From Pseudomonas marginalis (lineage in GTDB: Bacteria > Pseudomonadota > Gammaproteobacteria > Pseudomonadales > Pseudomonadaceae), in the NCBI RefSeq assembly GCF_001645105.1, contig NZ_LKEG01000041.1, positions 1 to 64,000 on the forward strand: DNA of 64,000 bases, written 5' to 3'. The notes beneath the pieces are model-generated. The model ran no database searches, had not been told where the DNA came from, and saw nothing but the letters and a program-made list of their open reading frames with translations. Shown one piece after another: positions 28,053 to 36,051 of this stretch; position 1 is the stretch's first letter, and each line of letters begins with the position of its first letter. The position numbers and the translations under genes are program-made.

Positions 28053-29462
28053 ATGAAACGCTACGAAAAATTCGCCGACGACATCGCAGAACTGATCCGC
28101 ACCGGCGTGCTCGGCCCCGGCCAGCGGGTGCCTTCGGTGCGCTATGCCAGCCAGACTTACGGCATCAGCCCGTCCACGGTGTTCCAGGCCTACTACCTGC
28201 TGGAGCGCCGTGGCCTGATCCGCGCGCGGCCGCGCTCCGGCTACTTCGTCAACACCCATGCGCCCAGCCCGTTTTCCGAGCCCGAGGTGAGCGAACAGGT
28301 GCATGAGTCCACCGAGGTGGATGTCAGCGAGCTGGTGTTCTCGGTGCTCGACTCGATCAAAGACCCGAACACCGTGCCTTTCGGTTCGGCGTTCCCGAGC
28401 CCGATGCTATTCCCGCTGCCGCGCCTGGCCCGTTCCTTGGCCAGCGCCAGCCGTGAGATGGAACCGCGCCTGGTGGTCACCGACATGTCGCCGGGCAACC
28501 CGCAACTGCGCAGGCAAATCGCCCTGCGGTACATGGTCGGGGGCCTGATGCTGCCCATGGAGGAACTGCTGATCACCAATGGCGCGCTGGAGGCCTTGAA
28601 CCTGTGCCTGCAAGCCGTCACTGAACCCGGTGACCTGGTGGCCATCGAAGCCCCGGCGTTCTATGCCTGCCTGCAAGTACTGGAACGCTTGAAACTCAAG
28701 GCGGTGGAAATTCCCGTGCACCCGCGCGATGGCATCGACCTCAACGCCCTGGCACAGACGCTGGAGCGCTATCCGATCAAGGCCTGCTGGACCATGACCA
28801 GCTTCCAGAACCCCATGGGCGCGACCCTGCCGGAAGCCAAGAAACAGGCATTGGTGGAGCTGCTGCGGGGCCATCAAGTGCCGCTGATCGAAGACGACGT
28901 GTACGCCGAGCTGTATTACGGGCAACAGGCGCCAAAACCGGCCAAGGCCTTCGACACCGAAGGCCTGGTGATGCATTGCGGCTCGTTCGCCAAAAGCCTC
29001 GCCCCCGGTTACCGGGTGGGCTGGGTCGCGGCCGGGCGCTTTGCGCAGAAGGTCGAACGGCTGAAATTGATGACCTCGTTGTGCCCGTCAATGCCGGCCC
29101 AGGCGGCGATTGCCGATTATCTGCAGCACGGTGGTTATGACCGGCACCTGCGCAAATTGCGCTATGCCCTGGAAGAACAACAAAGCGCCATGCTGGCCGC
29201 CATCGCGCGCTACTTCCCGGCGCAGACCCGCGTCAGCCAGCCGGCCGGCGGGTACTTCCTGTGGCTGGAGCTGCCGGAGCAGACGGACTCATTGAAGTTG
29301 TTCCAGATGGCGCTGGCGCAAGGCATCAGCATTGCGCCGGGGCCGATCTTCTCGGCGACCCAGCGCTTTCGCAACTGCATTCGCCTGAACTATGGCAGCC
29401 CGTGGACCGAGGCGTCGGAAAAGGCCATGGAGACATTGGGGCGGATTGTGCGGTCGTTCTGA
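28053..29462 (+). CDS. MocR-type regulator/PLP-dependent aminotransferase fusion
   Basis: This 469-residue protein has an N-terminal GntR winged helix about residues 1-70 (GVLGPGQRVPSVRYASQTYGIS, LLERRGLIRARPRSGYFV) joined to a fold-type I aminotransferase-like domain. The PLP lysine is in GSFAKSLAPGYRVGW, and an upstream SFQNPMGATLP fits the cofactor pocket. MocR proteins usually regulate vitamin B6 or amino-acid genes and often themselves. No obvious target is divergent from it, so the controlled gene is unknown. Confidence 0.9.
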   Translation: MKRYEKFADDIAELIRTGVLGPGQRVPSVRYASQTYGISPSTVFQAYYLLERRGLIRARPRSGYFVNTHAPSPFSEPEVSEQVHESTEVDVSELVFSVLDSIKDPNTVPFGSAFPSPMLFPLPRLARSLASASREMEPRLVVTDMSPGNPQLRRQIALRYMVGGLMLPMEELLITNGALEALNLCLQAVTEPGDLVAIEAPAFYACLQVLERLKLKAVEIPVHPRDGIDLNALAQTLERYPIKACWTMTSFQNPMGATLPEAKKQALVELLRGHQVPLIEDDVYAELYYGQQAPKPAKAFDTEGLVMHCGSFAKSLAPGYRVGWVAAGRFAQKVERLKLMTSLCPSMPAQAAIADYLQHGGYDRHLRKLRYALEEQQSAMLAAIARYFPAQTRVSQPAGGYFLWLELPEQTDSLKLFQMALAQGISIAPGPIFSATQRFRNCIRLNYGSPWTEASEKAMETLGRIVRSF

Positions 29463-29493
29463 GCCAAGGGTCGCCCGCGATGGCGTCAGTCGG

Positions 29494-30240
29494 TCAACGA
29501 CCGCCCCCCAGGTCCAAAAACGTGCCGGTGGCATACGAGGCCTTATCCGACAGCAACCAGATAATCGCTTCCGCCACTTCATCCGGGCGCCCGCCTCGGG
29601 CCATGGGAATGCCGGACTCAAGCTTGCTGACGCGGTCCGGGTCGCCGCTCAGGGCATGGAAGTCGGTGTAGATATAGCCGGGGCGCACCGCGTTGACGCG
29701 AATGCCCTCTCCGGCGACTTCTTTCGACAACCCCAGGGTGAAGGTATCGAGCGCGCCTTTTGACGCCGCATAGTCGACATACTCGCCCGGCGAACCCAGG
29801 CGCGAGGCCACCGACGACACGTTGACGATGCTGCCACCCTGCCCGCCATGCTTGGGCGACATGCGCAGCACCGCGTGCTTGGCGCACAGGATCGGCCCGA
29901 GCACGTTGGTCTTCATGACTTTCAGGATGCGAAACTCGGACATCTCATCAACGCGGGATTTGTGCCCCACCGTGCCGGCATTGTTGACCAGCGCGGTGAC
30001 CCGGCCCAGTTCGCTGTCGACGCGATTGAACAGCGCGATCACTTCATCCTCGATGCTCACATCCGCCCGCACCGCAATGGCCTGGGCGCCCAACGCACGC
30101 ACTTGTTCGAGCACGCGGTGAGCCGCTTCTTCGTCGGACTGGTAGTTGATGCAGATGCGATAGCCCTGGTGAGCGGCCAGCAATGCCGTCTCGGCGCCAA
30201 TCCCACGACTGCCCCCGGTGATGATGAGGACTTTGTCCAT
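29494..30240 (-). CDS. Short-chain dehydrogenase/reductase
   Basis: This 248-residue classical SDR has the NAD(P)-binding TGGSRGIGAETA at the N-terminus, NNAG around residue 90, catalytic Ser in IVNVSSVASRLG, and the Tyr/Lys pair in YVDYAASKGAL. An Arg/Asn-poor start to the second strand leaves cofactor preference open. The start ATG at 30240 directly precedes the first beta strand. It is convergent with the mocR-like gene. Substrate unknown. Confidence 0.9.
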   Translation of the reverse strand: MDKVLIITGGSRGIGAETALLAAHQGYRICINYQSDEEAAHRVLEQVRALGAQAIAVRADVSIEDEVIALFNRVDSELGRVTALVNNAGTVGHKSRVDEMSEFRILKVMKTNVLGPILCAKHAVLRMSPKHGGQGGSIVNVSSVASRLGSPGEYVDYAASKGALDTFTLGLSKEVAGEGIRVNAVRPGYIYTDFHALSGDPDRVSKLESGIPMARGGRPDEVAEAIIWLLSDKASYATGTFLDLGGGR

Positions 30241-30294
30241 GCGTGCGGTCTCCTGATTCAACCTGGTGTTTAGGGTCGGATCCAAGAATACCCG

Positions 30295-32391
30295 TCACGC
30301 ACGGCTTTTGTCAGGCGCTACGGCGTTTTCGGCGCGCACGATATCGGCCATGAAAACGTCAGCCGGCAGCGGGTGGCCCAACAGGTAACCTTGCAGGGAG
30401 TTACACCCCAGCCGCGTCAGGAAACTCTGCTGCACATCGGTTTCCACGCCTTCGGCAACAATCCGCAACCCCAGGGCCTGGCCAAGGGCGACGATGGCCG
30501 AAACGATGGCGGCGTCGTCGCTGTCGTGCTCCAGGTCGCGCACAAAACCGCGGTCGATCTTCAGCTCATTGGCCGGCAGGCGCTTGAGGTACATCAGGCT
30601 GGAGTAGCCGGTGCCAAAGTCATCGATGGATAAATCGACACCCATATCCGACAGCTGCTGCAACACGGTCATGCTCGCATCGGCATCGCTCATGGCCGTG
30701 GTTTCGGTGATTTCCAGGGTCAGGCTGTTGGCCGGCAACTGGTGACGTTCCAGCGCCGCGGCCACGCTTTTGACCAGCCCCACGTGGCAGAACTGCAACG
30801 CGGACAGGTTTACGGCAATGCGCCAGTGTTCGTAACCTTCTGCATACCACAGGCTCATTTGACGACAGGCTTCGTTAAGCACCCATTCGCCGATGGGAAT
30901 GATCAGCCCCGTCTTTTCCGCCATTTCGATAAACATCGCCGGCAACAGCAGGCCCTGCTGCGGATGCTCCCAGCGCAGCAGCGCTTCGGCACCCACCGGG
31001 ATACCGCTGAGCGCATCGAACTTGGGCTGGTAGTACAGGCGGAACTGCTGCTGCTCCACCGCGTTGCGCAAGTCCTGCAACAACTGCAATTGTTTGCGCG
31101 CATTGGTGTTCATCGACGCATCAAAGAAGCTGTAGCCGTTCTTGCCCATGCCCTTGGCGTGGTACATCGCGGCGTCGGCGTTCATCAACAGCTCCTGGGG
31201 GCTGTTGCCATTGCCGGGGAATAGGGCGATGCCGACACTGGCGGAGATCTTTAACTCATGCTCGGCCACCCGGAAGGCGCGGTTGATCAGCATCACCTGG
31301 CGTTCGGCGAGGCCGAGGGCATCGTCCGGCTGGGTCAGTTGCACCAGCAACACAAACTCATCGCCGCCGATGCGTGCCAGGGTGTCCTGGCTGCGCAGGT
31401 CTTCGCGCAGGCGCAACCCTACTTCGCTCAGCAACTGGTCACCCATATGATGGCCGAAGGCATCGTTGACCGGCTTAAAGCCATCCAGGTCAATAAACAT
31501 CAGTGCGAAGCAGCCACCCTGCTCCTTCACCGCCTGCATGGCTTGCTGAATACGGTCAGCGAGCAAAGTGCGGTTGGGCAGACCGGTGAGCATGTCGTGC
31601 AGGGCCAGGTGGGTCAGCTCTTGGTTGGCTTGGGTCAGAGAGTCGGCAAGCACCGCAGTGCGGGCTTCCAGACGCGCATCGAGCAACGACGTCAGCAAAG
31701 CGATGGCCAGCACCGCCAGGGTCGTCACCAGCACCAAATTATCCAGGCCCTTGCCGCTCAGGCCGTTCAGCGCAGCACCGCAGAAACTCTCATCGGTAAA
31801 CCGTGCCGCCGCCATGCCGGTGTAATGCATGCCGACGATTGCAAAACCCATCACCACCGCCGCCCCACCGCGCGCGAGGCGTACGTACGGGGTATTGCGC
31901 CGCAGGTTATAGGCAATCCACAGCGCAGCGCCGGACGCCGCGACCGCGATCAGCAGCGAAGCGCCGAATAAGGCCGGGTCGTAGTCGATACCCGGCGTCA
32001 TCCGCATCGCGGCCATGCCGGTGTAGTGCATGCTGGCAATGCCGGTGCCCATGATCAGCGCGCCCAATGCCAGCTGCCAGGCCGGTAAGCGCGGCTGGCT
32101 GACCAGCCACAAGGCAAAGCCGCTGGACAACACCGCAATCAACAACGACAGCGCAGTGATGCCTACGTCGAACCCCAGGGCAAACGGCAAACGCAACGCC
32201 AGCATGCCGATGAAGTGCATCGACCACACGCCCACGCCCATCGCCATGGCGCCGCCGGTTATCCATAAATAAACACCGCGTCCCTTGGCGGTGGCGATCC
32301 GGCCGGAAAGGTCGAGCGCGGTGTAGGAAGCCAGGATCGCGACGAACAGCGAAATCACGACCAGTGAGGGTGAATAACTACCGATGAGCAT
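30295..32391 (-). CDS. MHYT-GGDEF-EAL cyclic-di-GMP protein
   Basis: This 698-residue membrane protein has an N-terminal MHYT sensor of about seven helices with three MHxxGM motifs (SMHFIGM, SMHYTGM, GMHYTGM), proposed in this family to bind a metal and sense diatomic gas. The GGDEF domain is intact (ARIGGDEFVLL, with I-site RSQD five residues earlier). The EAL domain is intact too (GAEALLRWEHP, LEITETTAM, DDFGTGYSS, AEGVET). Either or both activities are possible. The ATG at 32391 has GAGAAG just upstream. Confidence 0.94.
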   Translation of the reverse strand: MLIGSYSPSLVVISLFVAILASYTALDLSGRIATAKGRGVYLWITGGAMAMGVGVWSMHFIGMLALRLPFALGFDVGITALSLLIAVLSSGFALWLVSQPRLPAWQLALGALIMGTGIASMHYTGMAAMRMTPGIDYDPALFGASLLIAVAASGAALWIAYNLRRNTPYVRLARGGAAVVMGFAIVGMHYTGMAAARFTDESFCGAALNGLSGKGLDNLVLVTTLAVLAIALLTSLLDARLEARTAVLADSLTQANQELTHLALHDMLTGLPNRTLLADRIQQAMQAVKEQGGCFALMFIDLDGFKPVNDAFGHHMGDQLLSEVGLRLREDLRSQDTLARIGGDEFVLLVQLTQPDDALGLAERQVMLINRAFRVAEHELKISASVGIALFPGNGNSPQELLMNADAAMYHAKGMGKNGYSFFDASMNTNARKQLQLLQDLRNAVEQQQFRLYYQPKFDALSGIPVGAEALLRWEHPQQGLLLPAMFIEMAEKTGLIIPIGEWVLNEACRQMSLWYAEGYEHWRIAVNLSALQFCHVGLVKSVAAALERHQLPANSLTLEITETTAMSDADASMTVLQQLSDMGVDLSIDDFGTGYSSLMYLKRLPANELKIDRGFVRDLEHDSDDAAIVSAIVALGQALGLRIVAEGVETDVQQSFLTRLGCNSLQGYLLGHPLPADVFMADIVRAENAVAPDKSRA

Positions 32392-32518
32392 GGGACTTCT
32401 CGTGCGCAACGGGCCTGAGACGCCCGTGCCAAGTGGCAAAGCGGGCGATTGTAGCGAGAATAATTCTTGCGTACTTGATTAATTATCAGAGGGCCATTAG
32501 TGGCTTTTTGACGCCAAT

Positions 32519-34354
32519 CTACTGGCTGGAAACATCAGGCACTTCAGCAGATTTGAGGGCCCGATGTTTCTTAACAAGTACGTTGTCAAAAAAACTCAAG
32601 CGGCCCCACCCTTGGTAATGGGTCGCCGTACGATCTCCGGGAACCCGGAAAGAACTGAGCGCATCGGCCCCGACACTCGATCGGTAGAGCGTCCACCATT
32701 CGGAGTAATTAGGCTCGAATGGGGTGGCGACAAATACCGTCGTAGCCCTCACATCGCCCTGGGATAAATGTTGGGCCAACCCCAAATTAGCGACTTGGCG
32801 TGGCGTCTGGCTATTTATTTGCGCAGCCTCGGATGCCTGATGAAAAAAACCATTAACGGCACTGCCAGGTTTAAAGTCCCCCCAGGTAATCCGGCCCCAT
32901 TCTGGGTTGCCGCCCACGTAATAGTTAGTAAGCGGCGAACCTCGGATGTAAAGCTTTCTGACAGTCCATGGCGCCAGTCCGTCAATATTTTTCGACGCAT
33001 CCGCCGCTAATCTTTCCCCTTCAACCACACCAATTGCCGTCGCAGTGTGATTGGAATGACCGTAGTCGCCGGTAAAATTATGCACGCTGACAACCACCAG
33101 AGGACGATAACGTCGAATAGTTCGTGCAACGACCCAGGCTGCTGCCTCGCGACCCGAAGCTATCCTGTGAGTGTTGCCAAATCCAGGGGTTACTTGTGTT
33201 ACCACGTTGGAGGATCCCCAACCACGGCCCTCTTTCCCCCAGGATTGTGCAGGGTCGGGACTGCAGCAGCCTGTGTCGACAAAGCCGCCATCAATCAGCA
33301 GTACATTTGCGGAGCGATAAAGACTCGGCGCATATACCCCCAACCCGCGGTTGGCCCTGCCTGCGTAAACGTCGATAGCATTACGCAGCTCCTGCATTCG
33401 GTTGAGTGACTCAGCCATTAAGGGAGCATGGCCAGTGGTGCCTCGGGTGACCATTATCAGCTCCGCAACACGCTTTTGCTGGACCTGAGTGTAAAAAGGC
33501 AGAACACCTCCGCCAAAGATGCCTTCGTCATCTGGATGTGCATGCACAACGAGCATGTCAATGGATGAACGGTGAGCCAGTTGCCAGAGTGTCCCGTTGC
33601 TGTTGTTGAGCACGACGATATTGTTTATGTCCGCAACCGAAACGCTGGTGCCTGCACCCGCAATGGACTTCCAGCTGGACTCTGTATCCAGCCAATTCCA
33701 GATGCCTGCGTTCGAGCTCAATAAAACAACAGTGCCATCACTGCCCACTGATAAGTCGGACGGGGCGGTAACACCGAGGGGCTTTGGAACCGACTGCCAA
33801 CCGTTATTGACCCACCTATACAGCAGATTCGAGGCGTTATAACCCCACGCCTCTCCACCGGGCGCTGCGGCAATTTTGATTAATTTTCCTGGGAGTGCGA
33901 CCCACTGCTGGTTAGCGGGTGCCCAGCGCTTGGGATTGCCCCCCGCATCTACCGCGAATAACGCGCCGTCAGGTGCGGCAGATATCTGCACCGCCTGACC
34001 ATCGATTTGCTGCCAATTATTAGACACCCAACGATAAATGTTCCCGGCCGCATTCAGTGCCCAGACATCGCCGCTGGCGCTGACTGAAACCTGCCTGGCC
34101 CGACCAGGTTTGAGCAACCAACTGGAGCCGGTGAACTCATAAATATAGTCATTGACGTCGGTAGCCCACATGCGTGTGGCACTGGCTGAGACCTGTAAGG
34201 CGCGGCTGGCTGGGTTCCAGTGGACCTGGGTCCATAGCCCTTCAACACCCCACGCGGTGGATGAGACGCCAGACATCGCCAGTACGAGGACCGCCGTTTG
34301 CCCAGCTTTACGCCACCAATCGTGGGCAGAGATCAGACCTATGACCCGACGCAT
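32519..34354 (-). CDS. Exported tectonin-repeat/PIG-L deacetylase fusion
   Basis: This 611-residue protein has a signal peptide of about 36 residues ending near SSTAWG. Residues about 37-265 form five or six tectonin-like beta-propeller repeats (pattern W..LPG....IAAAPGGEAWGYN...YRW). From about 270 a PIG-L (LmbE-like) domain begins with the metal motif VHAHPDDEG and later has YGHSNHTA, the second His motif, with Asn in place of the usual Asp. PIG-L enzymes deacetylate N-acetylglucosaminyl groups, and tectonins bind sugars or lipid A-like glycans. Exported cell-surface or host glycan deacetylation is an inference. Base composition is more AT-rich than its neighbours. It has a palindrome 90 bp upstream shared with two other accessory genes. 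Confidence 0.82.
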   Translation of the reverse strand: MRRVIGLISAHDWWRKAGQTAVLVLAMSGVSSTAWGVEGLWTQVHWNPASRALQVSASATRMWATDVNDYIYEFTGSSWLLKPGRARQVSVSASGDVWALNAAGNIYRWVSNNWQQIDGQAVQISAAPDGALFAVDAGGNPKRWAPANQQWVALPGKLIKIAAAPGGEAWGYNASNLLYRWVNNGWQSVPKPLGVTAPSDLSVGSDGTVVLLSSNAGIWNWLDTESSWKSIAGAGTSVSVADINNIVVLNNSNGTLWQLAHRSSIDMLVVHAHPDDEGIFGGGVLPFYTQVQQKRVAELIMVTRGTTGHAPLMAESLNRMQELRNAIDVYAGRANRGLGVYAPSLYRSANVLLIDGGFVDTGCCSPDPAQSWGKEGRGWGSSNVVTQVTPGFGNTHRIASGREAAAWVVARTIRRYRPLVVVSVHNFTGDYGHSNHTATAIGVVEGERLAADASKNIDGLAPWTVRKLYIRGSPLTNYYVGGNPEWGRITWGDFKPGSAVNGFFHQASEAAQINSQTPRQVANLGLAQHLSQGDVRATTVFVATPFEPNYSEWWTLYRSSVGADALSSFRVPGDRTATHYQGWGRLSFFDNVLVKKHRALKSAEVPDVSSQ

Positions 34355-34444
34355 TTGAGCACCTCGTCCTGCCGAGCTGGATATGAACCGCCTATAAAAA
34401 GCGGCGTCATTCCAGACGCTACATGACTAGGAACCCAATCTATA

Positions 34445-34460
34445 CTGTCAGTTCTGACAG
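34445..34460. promoter_or_regulatory. Palindrome CTGTCA-N4-TGACAG upstream of tectonin/PIG-L gene
   Basis: CTGTCAGTTCTGACAG is a perfect 6+6 palindrome 90 bp upstream of the start codon. In the direction of the gene it is followed directly by TATAGA, a possible -10. The same element is found before the Ig-repeat gene (46744) and, with one mismatch, before the small lipoprotein gene (50987). Confidence 0.65.
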
Positions 34461-34491
34461 GTAGACATTGATCCAGCTATGACACCTTGCG

Positions 34492-36051
34492 CTACTGACG
34501 CGTCTGCCCGTCCCAACCACCGCCCAATGCCGCGATCAGTTGCACGCTCGCCACCAGGCGTGTCTGCAGCAAGGTCAGCACCGTGCGTTCGTTGCTCAGG
34601 GCAGTGGCTTGTACGGTGACCACGTCCAGGTAGGCAATCAGGCCGGCCTTGTACTGGTTCTGGGTCAAGCGCAGCGACTCGCGTGCGGCCTCCAGCGCTT
34701 CGTTGCTGACCACCGCCTCGTCTTCCAGCACCTTGAGTTGCACCATGTAGTTTTCCACTTCACGGAAACCATCCAGTACGGTCTGGCGGTATTTGGCCAC
34801 GGTCTCGTCATAGGAGGCCACGGTACGGTCGACTTCCGCCGAGCGCTGGCCACCGTCGAACAGGGTCATGGCCAACTTCGGCCCTACCGACCAGAAGCGG
34901 TTCGGCAGGCTGATCCAGTCAGCGTAGGTGCTGCTGGAGTAACCACCGGCCAGGCTCAGGCTCAGGTCCGGGTAGTAGGCGGCCTTGGCCACGCCGATAT
35001 TGGCGTTGGCGGCGATCACTGAGCGTTCGGCCGAGGCGATGTCCGGGCGGCGCTCCAGCAGTTGCGAGGGCAGGCTCACTGGAATCTGCGGCAGCGCCGG
35101 TATGTCCTTGCTCACCGCCAGGTTGAAGTTGGCAGGCGCCTCGCCGATCAGCACGGCAATCGCGTTTTCCAGTTGGGCACGCTGCCAGATCAGGTCGATC
35201 AGGCTGGCCTGGGTGGTCTTCAATTGGGTTTGCGCCTGGGCCACCGCATCCTTGCCGGACACACCGGCGCGGTATTGGTTTTCGGTCATTTGCAGGGAGC
35301 GCTGGTAGGTCTCCAGGGTGGCTTGCAGCAAACGTGTCTGTTCATCCATGACGCGCAGTTGCAGGTAGCTTTGCACCAGTTCCGACTGCTGGCTCAGGCG
35401 CATCGCCGCCAGGTCTGCCGAGCTGGCTTCGGCGCTGGCCTCGTTGGCTTCCAGACCACGGCGCAGCTTGCCCCAGATGTCCGCCTCCCAGCTCACGCCC
35501 AATTGCGCGTTGAGGGTGTCACGGATGCCGCTGCTTGAACTGCTGAGGCTGGCGCTGCTACTGCCGGTGCCCTGGCTGGCACGGGTTTTCCCGACGCTCA
35601 GGTCGACGCTGGGGTAAAACGCCCCGCGGGAGCTGCGCACCAGGGCCTGGGCCTGGCGGAAACGGGCCTCGGCCTGGGCCACGGTCTGGTTGGAGGTGTT
35701 CAGGCGCAGCACCAGGTCATTGAGCTGGCGGTCGCCGTACAATTCCCACCAGGCGCCACGGGCCAGGGAGTCACTTGGGGTAGCCTGGCGCCAGCCCTGG
35801 GCTTCCTTGAATTGCGCAGGTTCGATGACGTCAGGACGCTTGTAGTCAGGGCCGATGGCGCAGGCGCTGAGCAGTGCACCGCAGAGCATCATCATCAACA
35901 GTTTGGCACCCTTATTGTGGCGAGGGAGCTTGCTCCCGCTGGAGTGCGAAGCGCTCCCCAGCATTTTGGGGGCTGCTGCGCAGCCCAACGGGAGCAAGCT
36001 CCCTCTCCACAGGATACCGGTGCCTACGGGGGCGTTGATTGGATCGGTCAT
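34492..36051 (-). CDS. opmB: Outer-membrane efflux lipoprotein of the mux operon (OprM/OpmB-like)
   Basis: This TolC-like channel works with MuxABC. The mature part begins at the lipobox LLSAC (Cys about residue 64 of the open frame), followed by AIGPDYKRPDV typical of the NodT/OprM family, and contains the two repeated outer-membrane efflux domains. The open frame starts at 36051 with the same 4-bp ATGA overlap that links all genes of this operon. However, a 94-bp REPIN at 35917-36010 is translated in frame between that start and the signal peptide. Internal ATGs at 35895-35889, with AAGGGTG upstream, are alternative starts. Whether the product is exported correctly is open. Confidence 0.88.
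   Translation of the reverse strand: MTDPINAPVGTGILWRGSLLPLGCAAAPKMLGSASHSSGSKLPRHNKGAKLLMMMLCGALLSACAIGPDYKRPDVIEPAQFKEAQGWRQATPSDSLARGAWWELYGDRQLNDLVLRLNTSNQTVAQAEARFRQAQALVRSSRGAFYPSVDLSVGKTRASQGTGSSSASLSSSSSGIRDTLNAQLGVSWEADIWGKLRRGLEANEASAEASSADLAAMRLSQQSELVQSYLQLRVMDEQTRLLQATLETYQRSLQMTENQYRAGVSGKDAVAQAQTQLKTTQASLIDLIWQRAQLENAIAVLIGEAPANFNLAVSKDIPALPQIPVSLPSQLLERRPDIASAERSVIAANANIGVAKAAYYPDLSLSLAGGYSSSTYADWISLPNRFWSVGPKLAMTLFDGGQRSAEVDRTVASYDETVAKYRQTVLDGFREVENYMVQLKVLEDEAVVSNEALEAARESLRLTQNQYKAGLIAYLDVVTVQATALSNERTVLTLLQTRLVASVQLIAALGGGWDGQTRQ
35917..36010. repeat. REPIN (GTGGCGAGGGAGCTTGCTCCC type) inside the opmB reading frame
   Basis: The inverted arms GTGGCGAGGGAGCTTGCTCC and GGGAGCAAGCTCCCTCTCCAC flank a spacer with nested inverted repeats (GAAGCGCTCC, GGCTGCTGCGCAGCC). 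The element belongs to the same class as the copy at 63199-63290 and lies within the extended N-terminal coding frame of opmB. Confidence 0.92.

Noticed and set aside
34381..36051. Idea that the tectonin/PIG-L gene is part of the mux operon
   Set aside because: It has its own 137-bp upstream region with a palindrome and possible promoter, different composition and no functional link to efflux.
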